Shown: in pieces, positions 1 through 14,094 of the stretch
Numbering within the stretch: the stretch's first letter is position 1
Layout of the letters: every line of letters begins with the position of its first letter
Assembly (NCBI GenBank): GCA_039619475.1
Contig: CM077115.1
Coordinates: forward strand, 134,738,172 to 134,802,171
Origin: Icerya purchasi
Taxonomy: Eukaryota; Arthropoda; Insecta; Hemiptera; Monophlebidae
Length of the DNA stretch: 64,000 nt
Direction: 5' to 3'
The notes under the pieces: model-generated
What the model was told of the DNA's origin: nothing
Database searches by the model: none
The model's input: only the letters and a program-made list of their open reading frames with translations
Position numbers and translations under genes: made by a program

Positions 1-775
1 AATAAATAATTTATTTATTTACTCATTTATTTATTTTTTTATTACTTATTGTTTTTTCAATGCTTTTTTATTATTTATTTCATTAATTTAATTTCTACTA
101 TCGTCATAGAAATTAAACTTAAGTAAATACTAAAAAAAACATTGAAAAAATCAATAAGTAATAAAAAAGTAAATGAATGAGTAAATAAATAAATTATAAG
201 AATTTTTGCGTAAATAAAAAAGTGTCCACAGCTAGATCAACCTTTAACTATCGTAAATGATATTTAAATTATAGCATTTTTTTATTATATTCAAATAGTA
301 ATAATTTTAATAAAAAATAAAATTATAAAAATATTAGACGTGGAATAGTAGAATGAGATTTTTTTTATTAGAAAAAAAAAAATATATATAAATGAATGAG
401 TAAATAAATAAATTATTTATTTACTTTTCCAATAAAGGAATTAATTATAAGTATTTATATATTAAAAAAATAAAAGAGTAAAAAAAAAACAAAAAACAAA
501 TGCGCACAGCTAGATTTGCACCCGCCTATCGAGTATACGCGACACAAACGTTACCACTTAGGCCACGATAATTTCAAGCAAAATGTTCTATAACTTATAT
601 AATATAACCTATACATAAAGTGTTAAGCAAAGTTTAAATTCGTTTTTCTCGCTTATATTTCAGTATTGCACCTTAATATTTTACACATATAGTATACCCA
701 CGTGGTATACTACCACTAAACCGAAAATCATTGAAATTCGTTTCTCCGAGGCTGTAGTATCTCCTTATTAGTTGT
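1..775 (-). repeat. Foldback repeat copy 1 (cut by the window edge)
   Basis: Positions 1-200 form an imperfect inverted repeat centred near 105-110: AT-rich runs with ATTTATTTACTCATTTATTT on the left return as the reverse complement on the right. From about 490 to 770 the sequence matches 35750-36010 in the same orientation and 33055-33330 in inverted orientation. Shared landmarks are the tRNA-like module, the tract AAATGTTCTATAACTTATAT and the end near CATTGAAATTCGT. The left arm should therefore lie just outside the window. No protein is encoded. The family was not identified by name. Confidence 0.75.
505..575 (-). repeat. tRNA-like module (Pol III boxes A and B) in foldback arm
   Basis: On the minus strand a box A match TGGCCTAAGTGG (554-565) is followed by a box B-like GGTGCAAATCT (512-522) at tRNA-like spacing. 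Box B departs from the GGTTCRANNCC consensus. The same module occurs at 33262-33315 (+) and 35767-35820 (-). It resembles the head of a tRNA-derived SINE, not a functional tRNA, since no paired acceptor stem is evident. Confidence 0.6.
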
Positions 776-1066
776 GAATTTCAATTTGCCCTATTTCTCT
801 TCAATAATTTTTATTACAAAGAACTTCTGAGGTACTTTAATTTCTTCTTCCTCTACTCTTGACTGTTTATTTCTCAATGAGCCTTCTTCCAATAATTATT
901 TTTTAATTTTCTCTTATCTTGACAATCTGTGATCTATATTTCACGTTCGTTTTAATTATATTCTACTATTCCTCCGCAGCTCCTTGGTTGCTCATTACAC
1001 TATCTCTACAATTTTTCATATTCATAACAACGATTCTTTTCCCATCGTAATTAGAATAATGTTCTC
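776..1066. other. No feature seen
   Basis: AT-rich spacer between the foldback arm and the TTAA MITE. No coding signal or repeat structure was recognised. Confidence 0.5.
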
Positions 1067-1764
1067 TTAAGGGGGGAAATAGGTGTAGGATGGCGTTTTT
1101 GCAGCGATTTCCATGAATTTTTTTAACACATAAAGAATTTATATAATTTATTAATATTGTCAGGTAACTTTATACATATATTTAAGACTACATATTCTGA
1201 AATTTTCAAAATTTTTCCTCAAAAATTAACGGAGACATCAGCTGCCGCACATTGTAGGTCGACATCCGACTGAGCAGTTTGTGTACATCTTGGAAGTCAC
1301 AATTTCCATCCGAAATCAATTGCACAAAGAATATACTTTTTTTATATGTGTCTCTTCTATGTGAACTTTACTCCTCTCAAAAAAATTGAAAATTAGTAGT
1401 TTTTAGAGGGGTGTGAACATAAAGAAGACCATTTTTTACCTTTTTTTTTGTACTTTTTATTTACAATAAAAAAATACTTTAAATAAAGATATCGTTTAAG
1501 GTTCAAATAGAGCGTCGTATTTATGTAAAGAAATGATATACCAAATAGTAAATTAATCGATTAAAAACTTTTTAAGCTAGAGTGTTACATCGCGCTTCGA
1601 CCCTTTGTTAACCGGGGACACTCACTTAATCGGTTATAACAATTTTAGAACGAATTGGAATTTTGTTTCGAAATTTTAAAAGTATATTTTTGAATAGTTT
1701 TATAAACAATTTATGGGGGGGAAATTGAATTTTTTGAAGCTTCTACACCTATTTCCCCCCTTAA
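1067..1764. mobile_element. TTAA-flanked MITE (piggyBac-like)
   Basis: A 690-bp segment (1071-1760) is bounded by a perfect 18-bp terminal inverted repeat: GGGGGGAAATAGGTGTAG at 1071-1088 and its reverse complement at 1743-1760. It is flanked on both sides by TTAA (1067-1070 and 1761-1764). TTAA target duplication is the hallmark of piggyBac-superfamily elements. There is no coding capacity, so it is a non-autonomous derivative. The TIR sequence itself is not one I can assign to a named family. Confidence 0.8.
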
Positions 1765-4700
1765 ATGTCCTCTCTCTATTCTCCATTTCCATCTTTTAAA
1801 CCTCAGACTTTTTTTTACTTAATACTAATTCATACGCTCTCCTTTTTGCTTCCCTGATCCGATAGTATCAAAAGTTTCTTGTGTTTAGACAATGAATTCG
1901 AAAGAAAAAAAGGGAGAACGATTATTTCACAACGACCTTCTATGCGCATTCTCGGTGCAACTGCCAAGTAACTATTAAACTTTTAATAAAATTAGTGTAC
2001 AGTAAGGATACAGTTATTGGTAAATGAATCAATGAATGAATCGATATTAACTGACACTACGTATTTTGAAAATTTCATACACTCGAGTGTTTATGCTAAA
2101 TTTACTATAAATTACGCAATCCACATTTTCAGATGTATTATTAAAATTAATTTAGTTAACTATTTCACGGGTTTTTTTTTTTTTTTGGGGCTTTAAACTC
2201 AAATTCCACCCAATATCACGGGTTAATTAGTAAAAACAACACATACGATAATACACGTTGTTATAGACAGAAAATATGAAATAAAGTTTGAAATTTGTCA
2301 GTTATTTAAAAATTAACCGAGAAAATAATTGAAAGTTTAGATAATTGTGAATATTTAAAATTGGAGCTCTTCTAAATTCATAATGCACTAGCGTTCAAAA
2401 ATTAAAGTATACAAAAGTGTAACAAGAAGTTAGGGTCAATGAAATATATTTCTTCATTAATAAATAAGATTCTTCATACCTTTTTTTCTCATTATTCATT
2501 CAAAATGTTTTCGTTTTTTTGTTATTTGTTTATTTATTTTTGTTAAATAAATCGTATTTATATTTTCGTGATGCAGAAAAATGAGGGATGAATAAAAGAG
2601 AAAAAAACATGTTTCAGGTTCTATAATTTTAATTACATTGAAATATGCAGGGGGCCGTCAACAGTTTAATGAAAAGCACAGTATCAAACCGAAAGTTCAT
2701 AAATACTTCCAATTAATTGTATGATAATTTATAATAAAACTCGTGTTCGGTGTTGAAGTACTTACTCTTATTCGTACATGTATGTTTACAATTTAGTTGT
2801 TTTATTAAAACTCTAACTTAATGTTAAGACTGCACCGATCACGTGATCACTAAAATACAAGCAGACAATCAAACTAGGTAGCACACTTTGATAAAAATAT
2901 AGTTAATGTTTTTTTTTTGCTCGATTTTTATTATTTATGCACTACTTTTAACAGAACAATATGCACGTATCGACATATTTTTATCGTGACATTTATAAAA
3001 TCAGGGCGATTAAAATAAAATTGGTTTCATCGATCACGCGCGACAAAATTTTCAAATTTATTTCTAACGCAACACACACCTAAGTACTCTTTATGAAGAT
3101 TTCCGTCATTTGCAAATATAGATGAAAAAATTATCTTAAATTTTTCGCTGTGGTGAATTTGAAATTATTTTAAAGTCCCATTGAAAATTTTTTATCAACG
3201 ATATATTTATTTTTTTTTTTTTTTTTTTAGTTTAAATTAATTTACAGTTTCATTATAAAAAACATAATAATTTTTTTGTTTTTTTTTTTTTTTTTTTTTT
3301 AATTCTAAAATACGAATATTGTTTTATAACTTACAAAGGTTCAATCCGTCCTTTGCTGTTTTTTGTTTTTTTTTTTAATTTTAAGCATAAACATTGTTTT
3401 ATAAGCTACAATTCAGTCGAACGTAACTGAAATCATTTAATTAACATTTTCAGCGCAGATTGTCACCGAAGTAATTATTTTGATTTACTTTTATTAACAG
3501 GATCGTCTCGCTGTATTTTTAAGATTTGATGCATCATCCTAATTTTCGTATTATTTAAGAAAATACTTTTCGCGAACACTTTTTTTCTCTCACCTATTCG
3601 CTGTTTCTAATGATGGCAATTGAGACCGGATCAAGACGTCGTGACAGAAGACAATCGTAACAGCCGCCCGTAATACATAGTTGACATCATTTGAAGTATA
3701 TAAAATATTCCTATCAGATACACTAAAAGGACATCAATACTAATTATTCGAGAGAGGGAAACACGGGTCAGCTGTTAATTTTATATTTTTATAAAAAGTA
3801 GCTCTTTATGCTGCCAACCGACCTTAGCTTTCCTATTATCATAAAAGGACGTCTTCATCTAACAAAATAGTGGAGTTCCTAAAAGCATTACAGAGGGCTG
3901 TTCTGATCAAGTCACGAAGTCGACTCGTTCATTACCAGCAATTCCGATACGATCAGCACTACAAAAGCGTTACCAACATCTGACAAGACCGAGCTGGTTC
4001 AGAATGTAATTAATTTTAAAAGTCGAGGTATCCTTGCTATTTTGAATTGAAATAGCTTTAAGTGTCATTAAGTTCCCAAGAATATGCTTCTCTCTGTGCT
4101 ACTTTTTGACGTCGAGACTACAATACATGACATAATCATTAAGACTTACTGATATAATTTCGCTGTCGTTTCATGGATACATACGACCGGAAAACAGTTA
4201 ATGCACAAACTTGCTTTGGAGGCATGCAGTTATGCAAAGAGCTGAAATGACTGCAGATTTTCTGAGTATCATAGTGGTTTACGTCTGCAGTAAATGTACA
4301 GAATAAAAAACCACGTAAGAGGGATAAATCTACCTTTGCTAGGATATGATTCCACGGAAGAAATTTGTGCAAAAGAGCTATCAAGATCTGATACTTTCAT
4401 ACTAATATTAATTAACCGGGTTAATAAGAATAAGGCCATTAGTGAAGCAAGGCGTCGGGATATTTTCAATTTCAGAGGGACGAATAATTTTATGATAGCA
4501 CCAATGAGTTATCTTACAACCGGTGATAAAAGACGGGATGTGAGTAAGAGGAGAAATTCTTGTAAATACACAAGCGCCTGTTAAGAGAGAAATCCGATTT
4601 AAGCTAAGGATTAAGTGAAGAAGTGTATGGTGAATAGGATCGAGTATTTCAAGTAAAGATTGACTAGACCAGGAATGTATCTGACACCCATAGTGTAATC

Positions 4701-4976
4701 TGGAAGGAATTAAGATTTCATAAATGCGAGCCAGAAATTTGGCATTTATATTGAATTAAAAACTGGATAAATATTTATAAATAAATCAGCTTTTTATGCA
4801 TTCATTTTTAGGATTGACAACATGAGGAGGATAAAACCAAGTCTAGAAATTTCGCAGAGTTGAAGAAATGAAGTGGGGAATTATTAAGAGAAAGCATAAT
4901 TCCATGGTAACCTAGTGCAGATGTCTGCTGTGGAAGTAACGCAGAGAGATTTGGATGTAGAAAAATTTAATCCACT
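1765..4976. other. AT-rich intergenic stretch without recognised genes
   Basis: Contains many A/T homopolymer runs (for example 2170-2186, 3208-3230 and 3276-3300). One open stretch at 4294-4584 (+, 96 codons) has no recognisable domain. The block 3840-4970 is less AT-rich than its surroundings and may be decayed transposon sequence, but I could not assign it. Confidence 0.45.
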
Positions 4977-6640
4977 ATCATCATCATCATCAAATCGTCT
5001 CACCCCATGCAGGGGGTATCGTGACCATGATCTGTCACCCGGTTAATCAGACTGCGCCAACAATTCCGATTCCTTGCGATGTGTACACAATCCTGAAAGG
5101 TACGACCAGCAGCTTTGCACACCGCGTCCGATTATCTGGTCGGTGCGCGACCTCGACTTCTTCTTCCGTTGACCTTTCCTTGGATGAGCAGCGTTTCGAA
5201 ATTGTCCGCTCTGATCACATGACCAAAATACTGCAGTATCCTGCAGAACGCGACAGATGATACCCTTTCTGGATTACTAATCTCATTTAGTATGGAGATA
5301 TTGGTTCTCTTATCTGTCCATGGGGCACGCAGCATACGCCTCCAGCAACATATTTCGAGTGCGTCTATACGTTTTTTTTTTATCTACGCTAGTCAGCGAC
5401 CAGGTCTTCGCACCATATAAAAACACCCCTTTACTAACAGCGGAGTCAACCCAAATTCTTTTTAATCGGCTCATTGCGTTGCGTGTAATCTATGTTCTGT
5501 GACGTATCGCATTTTTACACCCGTCGCTGTTTTCCACTATAGAGACTAAATATGTAAAGCAGCTTACTACTTCAATACCCTCAATTTCACGTCGATGATC
5601 ATTATTTTGGTTTTGGCTTTGTTAACTTGGCGGCCATATTCTGCACTGATTTTTACCAGGTGATCCAGAATATATGACATTTCCTCCACGTTTTTTTCTA
5701 CTAACGTGGTGTCATCCGCATATCGGAAATTAGAGATGTACATCCCACCAACCGAGATATCCCCATCCCAGTTAACTGTATCATTTGTTATATCGATTTG
5801 CAGTATTCTGCGCATTATGAATTCACCGTACAAGTTAAAAAGTAGCGGTGAAAGGGTAGAGCCCTGGCGTACACCCCGTGCGGGATAAAACTTTTCCGAG
5901 TAAATTCCATTATTTATCTAAACTTTTGTTGAAGCTTTTTTATATAGCTGCTTGATCAGCCATACTAAATGTGCTGGCGCGCCCATATCCATTAATATCG
6001 ACCACATTTTCGACCAATGCACACGGTCGAAAGCTTTCTTATAATCGACGAAACAGAGCACAACTGGGATATTATATTCACACGCTTCTTCTATAACTAA
6101 TCTAAGATTCAGGATCTGTTTTCTTGTTCCCCTTCCTTTTGTAAAACTAGCATGTTCTGGTGGGATCTGAGTGTGCATCAGAGAATACAAACGATCGTAT
6201 ATAATATTGATCATCACTTTGCTTATATGCGGAGTCAGTGAGATAGTCCGATAATTTTTACAGCATTCGGGTGATCCTTTCTTGTGCAGAGTAATATTGG
6301 TTGTCTGGCACCATTCTTCCGAAAACCAAACGGTGTTACAGATGTGGTAAATTGTTTTTGTAATTTTTTCGCCCGCAGTCTTGGAAACTTCAGCAGGGAT
6401 ACCATATGGACCTGGAGCCTTATTTATCTTCCGATATGCAATAGCATTCGCAACCTCCTTCAGCAAAATTTCTAGTTCCGGTTCAGGAAAATTATGAAGT
6501 ACAGTGTTAGCGATTCCATTTTCATCCGTGTTAGCTCCTGATGTAACAGAGTAAGGATCGATATTTCCTAATAACACAATTTGAGTACCTAACACAAATA
6601 ATATAAGGGATTCCATCTCACTTTATCCAGTACTGATGTT
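4977..6640 (-). mobile_element. 5'-truncated RTE-clade LINE
   Basis: A minus-strand non-LTR retrotransposon fragment. It begins within the reverse transcriptase near 6616-6640 and ends with an (ATC)n tract at 4977-4993 (GAT repeats on its own strand). Short 3' tandem repeats instead of poly(A) are characteristic of RTE elements. The endonuclease and upstream parts are missing, the usual result of incomplete target-primed reverse transcription. The protein remnants resemble insect RTE endonuclease-reverse transcriptases. Confidence 0.8.
5040..6616 (-). pseudogene. RTE reverse transcriptase, decayed
   Basis: Read from 6616 downward, one frame gives the RT fingers and palm: a KAPG-like turn, HKKGSPECCKNYRTISL, a GTRKQI block and the box A aspartate in VDYKKAFDRVHW. 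An in-frame stop interrupts it at 5918-5920. The same frame continues with GVRQGSTLSPLLFN (about 5840-5890) and the catalytic box RYADDTTLV (YADD at 5711-5722). The thumb and C-terminal region follow with frame changes: a V-S-C-F-T-Y-L block near 5540, then RILQYFGHVIR and GKVNGRRSRGRAPTR at 5132-5335. It is nonfunctional because of the stop, frameshifts and the missing N-terminus. RTE assignment is from the motifs and 3' end. Confidence 0.85.
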
Positions 6641-9600
6641 GTGGGTTGGAAACAACAATTACAGACGGTCAAAGGAGATATCTGAGAATAAAGTACTTCC
6701 ATCAAAATAGCTTAGAATTATTGCAGAGATAAACAGCAGCAGATCGCCTGCACAAATGCGACGACCCCAACGTGTAGAGTTGTTCCGACCGAAAATATCA
6801 TATTTTTGTAACTGGTGAACTTTATGCTTAAAGTGAGTCTCACACAGACAGACAATGACAGGAGAGTACTTATTTATTGGTATCTTTAGTTCTTCTTACA
6901 ATTTTATAGAAGCCTCTATAGTTCCACTACCTAATTACACTATTACACGTCATTTTAGGAAAGCAATAAAATAAAAGGAGACATCAGGATAAACAGAATT
7001 CTGTTCAAATGAATTAAATTGTATTTGATCAAATTGTTTAAGCGCTATTTTCACCTTCAAACGTTGTAAGTTTTTAATTATGCGTATACACCGTTTTTTA
7101 ATACTTTCGTTTCCCAGATGCAGCTTCACTATAAAAAACATGCGCAACAAACTATACCAATTGGCTGCAAAGTTACACCCATGATTAAGCTAAGTTTGCA
7201 CTAATATTGGCAATGAATTCCTAAAGTTCATTACAGAAAATAATTATTTTGTTCTATTTCATAAAATAATAAATGAAATTATTTCAATAAATTTTTTTTT
7301 ATAAAATTCATAGTTCAAGTAAGCATCATTTAGTCGCCGTTTAAAAATTAACGAATACATTCCCCACCATATATTTAATCACATAAACTTTGTCTCAAAT
7401 ACTGTTTTTTAACTTCAGGGAACTGTAGATAACTACATAAAAAATGTAATCTCATTCGGTTATTTATGTCTAAAATATATTCGGGTTTTTTGCTCCGTCC
7501 TGTGCATGGTAATGAAATTTTCATCAAAATTTGTTTTGCGCTGTAGACAAATATAAAATTACTATGAATGAATATATATATATATATATACTATCCCGTA
7601 AATACCTTTTTATGTAGAAATGAAAAATATAAACGCTAAATAACACGGAAACATTTTTAAAAAAAAAAAGATATATGAAACGTATATTGCAGATATCGTA
7701 CTTCTAATAGATGATCTACTTCCGATGTTCCTTCAAAATTTAGGTTAACATTTTCTTGTTGATTTGTAGTGTTCTGTTTATAACCAATTACATCTGAAGA
7801 ACAAAAAAGAAATGATCAAATTAGACTCACAAAAATATCAGCAAATGGCAATAATATATCTTTACATACATAATTATAAAGTTTGTAAAATTAATTCGTT
7901 CCACGTTGCATATTCTTTATTTTTAATTTTTTAAACGTAATATAAATTCATTTATATTTTTTTTTTTTTTAAAAAGAAAAAGAATATAGTACGTAAATTT
8001 TTTCTCTTTAATTTGCGCTGAAATATTAATTTCACAAATATTGATGTCACAAATGGTAATAATACCAGCAGATAAAGTGAGTGAAAAGAATCGTAGAATT
8101 TAAAAAAATCAAAAAAGAAAAAGATAAATAAACTAGTAAATAAAATAAAAAAATCATAAACACAATAATAAACACTAAAAAACATAAATGAATATTCTAG
8201 TAGCGGTTTCGGATCCAGACTATATCATCATCTAAGATTAGTACAACCTCCTAAAGTATACATACAGAGAAACAAGTTGATTATACATATAGTAGAAACA
8301 GATTAGAATGACTAACTATATTATTATAGAGGAGATAGAGTTAAAAATGTGTCGAATTTCTTACAGGTCTTAAAAAATGGAGCATTCATCTGCGTTAATC
8401 TCATTTTTATTTTTTATTATTATTAATTCTTTGTATTTTGGTTTTATCACTTAGAAATATTATTTTTTATTTCTCATTGCGTATTTGGAGAGCTCACAAA
8501 TCTGGAGCAAATTTGCTCAAGAAAAAGTGAAAAGTAATATAATTAAGATCAGATTCAATGCATAAGAAGATTAACTGAGAAGTGTGAAAGTGTTAATTTT
8601 CAATTTCGGTAATCTGACACCGGGTAACTTTTTTCAAACAATATTTACAAAGCCGACAACACCGGTAAATACACACACGTTTATTTATTAAATGTATAAT
8701 ATTGATTAAAGGTTATCATTTAATTGGCAAAAATTCATTTCATTTGAACCTAAAACGGAAGTTATGTTGCTATTAATTCGACACTTTACAAATAAAAAAT
8801 AGCAATATTCAAAGACGTGAGAAAAAATTAAAAAAGAAAAAAAAACAGTAAAGAATTGTCCGGCGACATTTTGAAAAGAAGAACAAGAAGTAGAAGAAAA
8901 AAGAATTAGGGCATAAGAGACAATAACCGGTGATGACAAATAGGAAATCAGTAAAAATGGATGCGGCAATGAATGCAGTTATCATAATATTTGAAAAAAT
9001 GAAATACAGAAGAGCCGCTTAAATTGCATAGTGAGATATTCGTGAATGAAAAACGGCTTCTTAAGATCTATTACGATACCCATAACGAGAAAATACAAAG
9101 AACACAGATAGGCGGCGAAACTAATATTAAAAATATTAAATAAGAAACTACTGAACAACGTGAAGGAAAAAATTTGAAAAGCGCAATACGGATTTTCATA
9201 AAATGTAAGAAAACGAGAGACTCAATATGAGTGTTAAAAGCAATTGATAAAATGTTATCAACATTTTTAATCATCACGAAGAAAAGATGTAGTAAATGAG
9301 TTTGCGGGAAACGAAAAAGATTAAAAACATTAAATATAGTTTTGAAAGAGAAGGAGAAAAGAAAATATCAAACCACATTACCGCGGGAATTATAAACTAA
9401 TGTTCACTGACTTGGCGATTTTTGGTTTATTTTTGTTTCGTATATGTTATAATAACTAACTACGAAACTCATTTCATTTTAACGAAGCGTATAATCTTTT
9501 TTTTTACAAAATTTAAAATCGTTTAGTAAATAATGATTAAGAAATGAAACAGAAAAACAGTAGAACGCGATTATCAAATTATATATAATTTGTTCGTAGA

Positions 9601-12600
9601 TAAAGGAAAAATAACTTAAATTGTGTAACGGATAGCGACATTAATTCAGCGATAAGCACAGTTAGTGGAACATTTAAATGATTTTTAAGTAAACACTTGC
9701 AAATTACACAAACTGATAACGACGAGATTACTATTTATACATGAATAATAAAACATATTACTATTCGTACATACTGATGAAGCAATGTGCCGATGATTAA
9801 ATGTAAAATAACGCAACGGTTAAATTTACAGTGAAATCCAGAACTATTTTTTCAATCACCTTCTTCGCTTTTCCATTAACGTTACGCTGACATTTTCTTT
9901 TTTTTTTTTGATTATTTATTCTTTTTTTTGTTTAAACGGTAACAAAAAGGACAAAATGAATTTTTGCAGCGAATTAAAAATGAATAGTTTCGTTTATGCC
10001 GGGAAAAAAAAAAGAAACAATTATTCAAGAAAAATTAGGAAAAAGACAGCAGTCATCCAGCATAGTGAAGAAATCATTACTAGTTGAGGTAATAAAACGT
10101 AAATTAATTAATTAATTACCCGCCTTATGCACGCAAAGTAATTAATTTATTAATTATCGCTAAATTAAGAAACGCGTAAAATAGTTATATAACGTATGAT
10201 CATTTTTAAGCACATAATTGTCAATATGACGCATCGAATTTGTAATTTTTATAAAACTGAAACCTTACATTCGTTTTGATTAAAATGCATCAACAAAGAT
10301 CGATCCAATCCCTAAACAATACAAAAACATATCGATTGAAAGCGAAAATACTTAATCGGGAGAAGCAATTTTTATTGTTTCAAAAATTTAAAAATCGGAT
10401 ATAAATAATGATTAAAACTTAACCAAACAATAGAACTGTAAAAATCTGATTATATAAATCACTGATCAGTTTATGAAAATTTCAATCCATAATTATACGT
10501 AAAAAATATTTTCCGTGGTTATGCAAACTACACATTATTTTTATTCCTCTAGTTTCAATTAAACGAAGCAAATAATTAATTAAAAAATACATAAACAGTT
10601 TATTTTATGGCTCGCTCGAATTTAATTCAAATTCTACAAATTCTTCACAATAATGTGCAACCTGACTATTTGCTTTTTTTTCTTGCTTTCTTCTGCGCAT
10701 TATACTGTAACCTATCGACACTCAAACCAAACTATTAAACTGACCACTATTAATTTAAAAAACATTTTCAGTCAAACTAATCTCGGTTTCTTACTGTTTT
10801 CTCTTTGTTTGCCTACTTTTCGATGATTGAATTCTCAAGGATCCCGGAGATCAGTTTTTCGAATAAATATTAAATTTAGACATTATTCCATTTAATTGCA
10901 ACAGATGAATTTAAATTCTTATCAAGGGCCGCCCACTCAATGAGAATGCCATCGATCGCAAGTTTAGCTTAAATTGGAGAAACCCTCAGAACAATGAAAT
11001 ATCGCCCGTTATGAATTGCAGTTTTAAATGCTGTATAATTTAACATCCGAAAAATCGCTCGATACGAATGTATAATAAAAGAATCAATTAAAAGCAAACT
11101 GCAGAAATCTGAATAAAAATAACAGGAAACATTTCAAATAGTTCGGTCGATAAATAATTCTGAACAATTAAATCAGTTATACCGAGTTGCGTGATTTTTA
11201 ATAATTAAGCAACAATGTCGGGGTTTCATTTTATCATCCTCATCGGTAATTAATAATGAAATAAAGACCCTTTCTCTTATACTTGTAGGCCTAATTACTA
11301 TCGTTTACAATTCAGATATTATTATCGTTCCTGATTTTAATTTGTAGCATAACACGCATGAACAAACTCGAATGAACAATTTTTGAATTTACGCACATCA
11401 AGAATGACAACAAACTTCCAGATTTAAAATTTAACATTCCAAACAGATGGATGATCGGGATTTTTATAAATACCGTAAGACAGGTGAGCACTTTATTTGC
11501 ACATTAATTAAATTTACCTTTTCACGTTAGATCTATACTAATTTAAAACTGAATAATAAATTGAATTCGGAAAAATTTTGTGATTTTAGTTTAAACATTT
11601 TAAAATCCCCCTAGTCACAAAAGTGTTTAGTCGTATTTCGATCTTTAAAATAATAAAATGCTCTTTCTTTCACATCTTGATCGCACACAATCAATGCAAA
11701 AAACTTTTCTGATTACACAACCAGTTTTCTTAATTTAATTAATATTTCCGATTAAAATTACGCACACTTAAGCAGTAATTTTGACAAGCAGCAGGATTTT
11801 TTTTACTTGCGTGCTTCATACATATGTATCGATACGTTTCCAATTGTTGTAAGATATGCGCCATCGACTTGTATAAACCTTATCAATAATATTTTGAAAA
11901 TCAAAAAAATCTATAAGCCTAATATATCTGGATAAACAAGACTGACTTTAACCAATCTTATTGGGAAAAAATAAAAAGAGTTTCGGAAAAATTATTAAAA
12001 TCTGGGTTGCAGATCCTGAAAAAGCACCCTTCGAATAAACAGCAGGAGTCCTAATTACGTTCGAGAAAATATGTCCTAAAAAACCATAATATAGTTTAAT
12101 TAAATTATTAAAAGAAATGGCAATAGACTATAATATATTAAATATTATTAATAAATAATGTGCAAATAGATATACTTATACTGAAATAGGTAATATACTA
12201 AAGAAACAAAAATTAGATATACTGCAATTGTCCGTATTGGCGCTGTATCTGTGGAATATTATAGTTTTCTCTCAATTATATAATATAGCATTACCTAACG
12301 AGGTTACAATATATAAGTATATTTTGTAAAGAACTGTAAAATGGAGATTAACATAATACCACATACTTAATTGGACGGGTTATACTAATTCAATTATTAT
12401 AATAAACAAAAATATTTGGATTAATAAATGTACCCTACCCGAAGTCTCAGGAATGGGGGGGAGGGGCTTATACACGTATACCTTCTCACACTATAAATCT
12501 TAGTCGATTTAATTGTTCTTAATCACTAATTACAGGTTTGCTGTATCCAGTAAATACAATTATCATGATTGAATACTTTAAACTGTGCCCTTTCTAATAT

Positions 12601-13329
12601 CACTGTATGTTCGCTAGTATACGACTTAAAGAGCAATGTGTAGCCTTCTAATTAAAGTCTGATCGAACTTTCGACTTTGGTTTCAACTTCGATCAAACCG
12701 CATTATCTCGGTTAAATAATTCACTTCAGCCGGAAATTAGACCCCTAAGGCATTTATTCAAAACCGAAGGTTTTGCGCACACATAAAAACAAAAACAAAG
12801 CGAAATAGAAAATTAAGTAATTTTTGATAAAAAAAAACGTACACAATTTGCAACTGCAGCAAGAATGAAATCAAATATATCGAAATTACACAATTATTTC
12901 TTTCATACCTAATTTTTATTTTACCTTCGATACTATTTCTCGCTAAATTTGCAATATAAAACTAACAGCCTAACATTTTATACCCTAATCTATCACTCTG
13001 TAAACGATAAAATTAATGCCTCGTTAAATTATTCCTGTATAAATGTAAATAAATTGTAGAACAAACTTTTATGTGTGTTTTTTGTTTCTTATATTTTCAA
13101 CTAAATACATTTACTCGTAATTTGTATGCAAACATTAAAATTAACTGCCTTCCCAAAAATTTTTCAATATTTTAAATTAATAATAAAGTTATTATAAATC
13201 TAAAAAAAAAAAACAAAATAATACTGAAAAAAAAAAGGCACGAGTTAAGTAGCATATTACGAAGTTTTTAGAACTGTGTGACCTTCATCTTGGTTTCGCC
13301 TCCAACTAATATCTTACCTTAAGCCGGGC
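6641..13329. other. Long AT-rich intergenic stretch without recognised genes
   Basis: No protein domain or RNA gene was recognised. Short (TA)n tract near 7571-7590; A/T runs around 7957-7970 and 13203-13240. All open frames here are short, low-complexity and rich in Phe, Leu, Lys and Ile, as expected by chance in AT-rich DNA. Confidence 0.5.
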
Positions 13330-14094
13330 ACTACTTTTAATACCAACCTAACACACCTTTGGCCTTAAATATGGCGAGAGGGTCATCCTGTATAAGGGTC
13401 TGATTCAGTTCCTTTACAGGTATGGCTCTATCATTTATATAAATAACAAAACCTTAAATGCTGTTGGCAAACACCAGAGGAAATATCTTCTAAATATTTC
13501 CTCTTTGTACAGAACCTGCCTTACGTCTGCTGCTAATGTCATATCAAACATTCTTCTACTGGATCTTTTTGTCACGGGTGCCCCCATCATCTCTGAATAC
13601 AGGGTTGATGGAGATATATCCCGTGTTGAGAATATCCAATTCCTAGATATCGACTTTCCACTTTGGGTCCTTTCCCAAGCCTCAAAACTCTTAAAAACCA
13701 TATTAATGGCACATTCCTTGCAATATGGCAGCAGAGGTGGGACAGTTGTCGAATAGGAAGGAAGACATACATGTTCTTCCCGAAAGTTTTTGACAGATCA
13801 AAATTATAAAACTTAAACATTAATTTTTACAATGTGCAGGTGCTCCCGGGGCACGGAAAATTTGGCTCCAACTTACATAGGTTCCGTCTTTCTGATGGGC
13901 CTGGGTGCACCGTGTGCACCTCTGGTGTTGAAGATAACATTGAATATTTTTTTTACTGTTCCAGATTTGAGGATCTTAGATCCAAATATAACATTAATAG
14001 CTCCCAATCACTAATCATCACTAGAGAAAATTCTACAAATCTCTTATTGTATATGGAGTCTGCGATTCGTAGGAAGTTCATAAACGGAAACTAA
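13330..14094 (+). pseudogene. R1/I-type LINE, C-terminal remnant
   Basis: The plus strand encodes two frame-shifted pieces typical of the end of R1-group ORF2 proteins. The first (to 13756) contains HQRKYLLNISSLYRTCLTSA followed by a P/L-D-L stretch, corresponding to the conserved YRT...A...V...PLDL block after the RT domain. The second (from about 13834) contains GHGKFGSNLHRFRLSDGPGC, CTVC and FFYCSRFEDLR, matching the C-terminal Cys/His zinc-knuckle-like motif (C-x2-C then later a Cys). A frameshift separates the parts near 13757-13830. The upstream RT and endonuclease are absent. R1 versus a related clade is an inference from motif order. Confidence 0.7.

Noticed and set aside
505..575. 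Possible functional tRNA gene
   Set aside because: Only boxes A and B are recognisable; the acceptor stem does not pair and the module is repeated as part of a transposable repeat.
4294..4584. 96-codon plus-strand ORF
   Set aside because: No domain, no splice context and no coding-like neighbours; the length is within chance expectation.
5021..5260. Plus-strand ORFs opposite the RTE element
   Set aside because: Antisense shadows of the minus-strand reverse transcriptase.
12100..12330. Possible decayed coding stretch on the plus strand
   Set aside because: A weakly continuous frame without any family motif; could not be supported.
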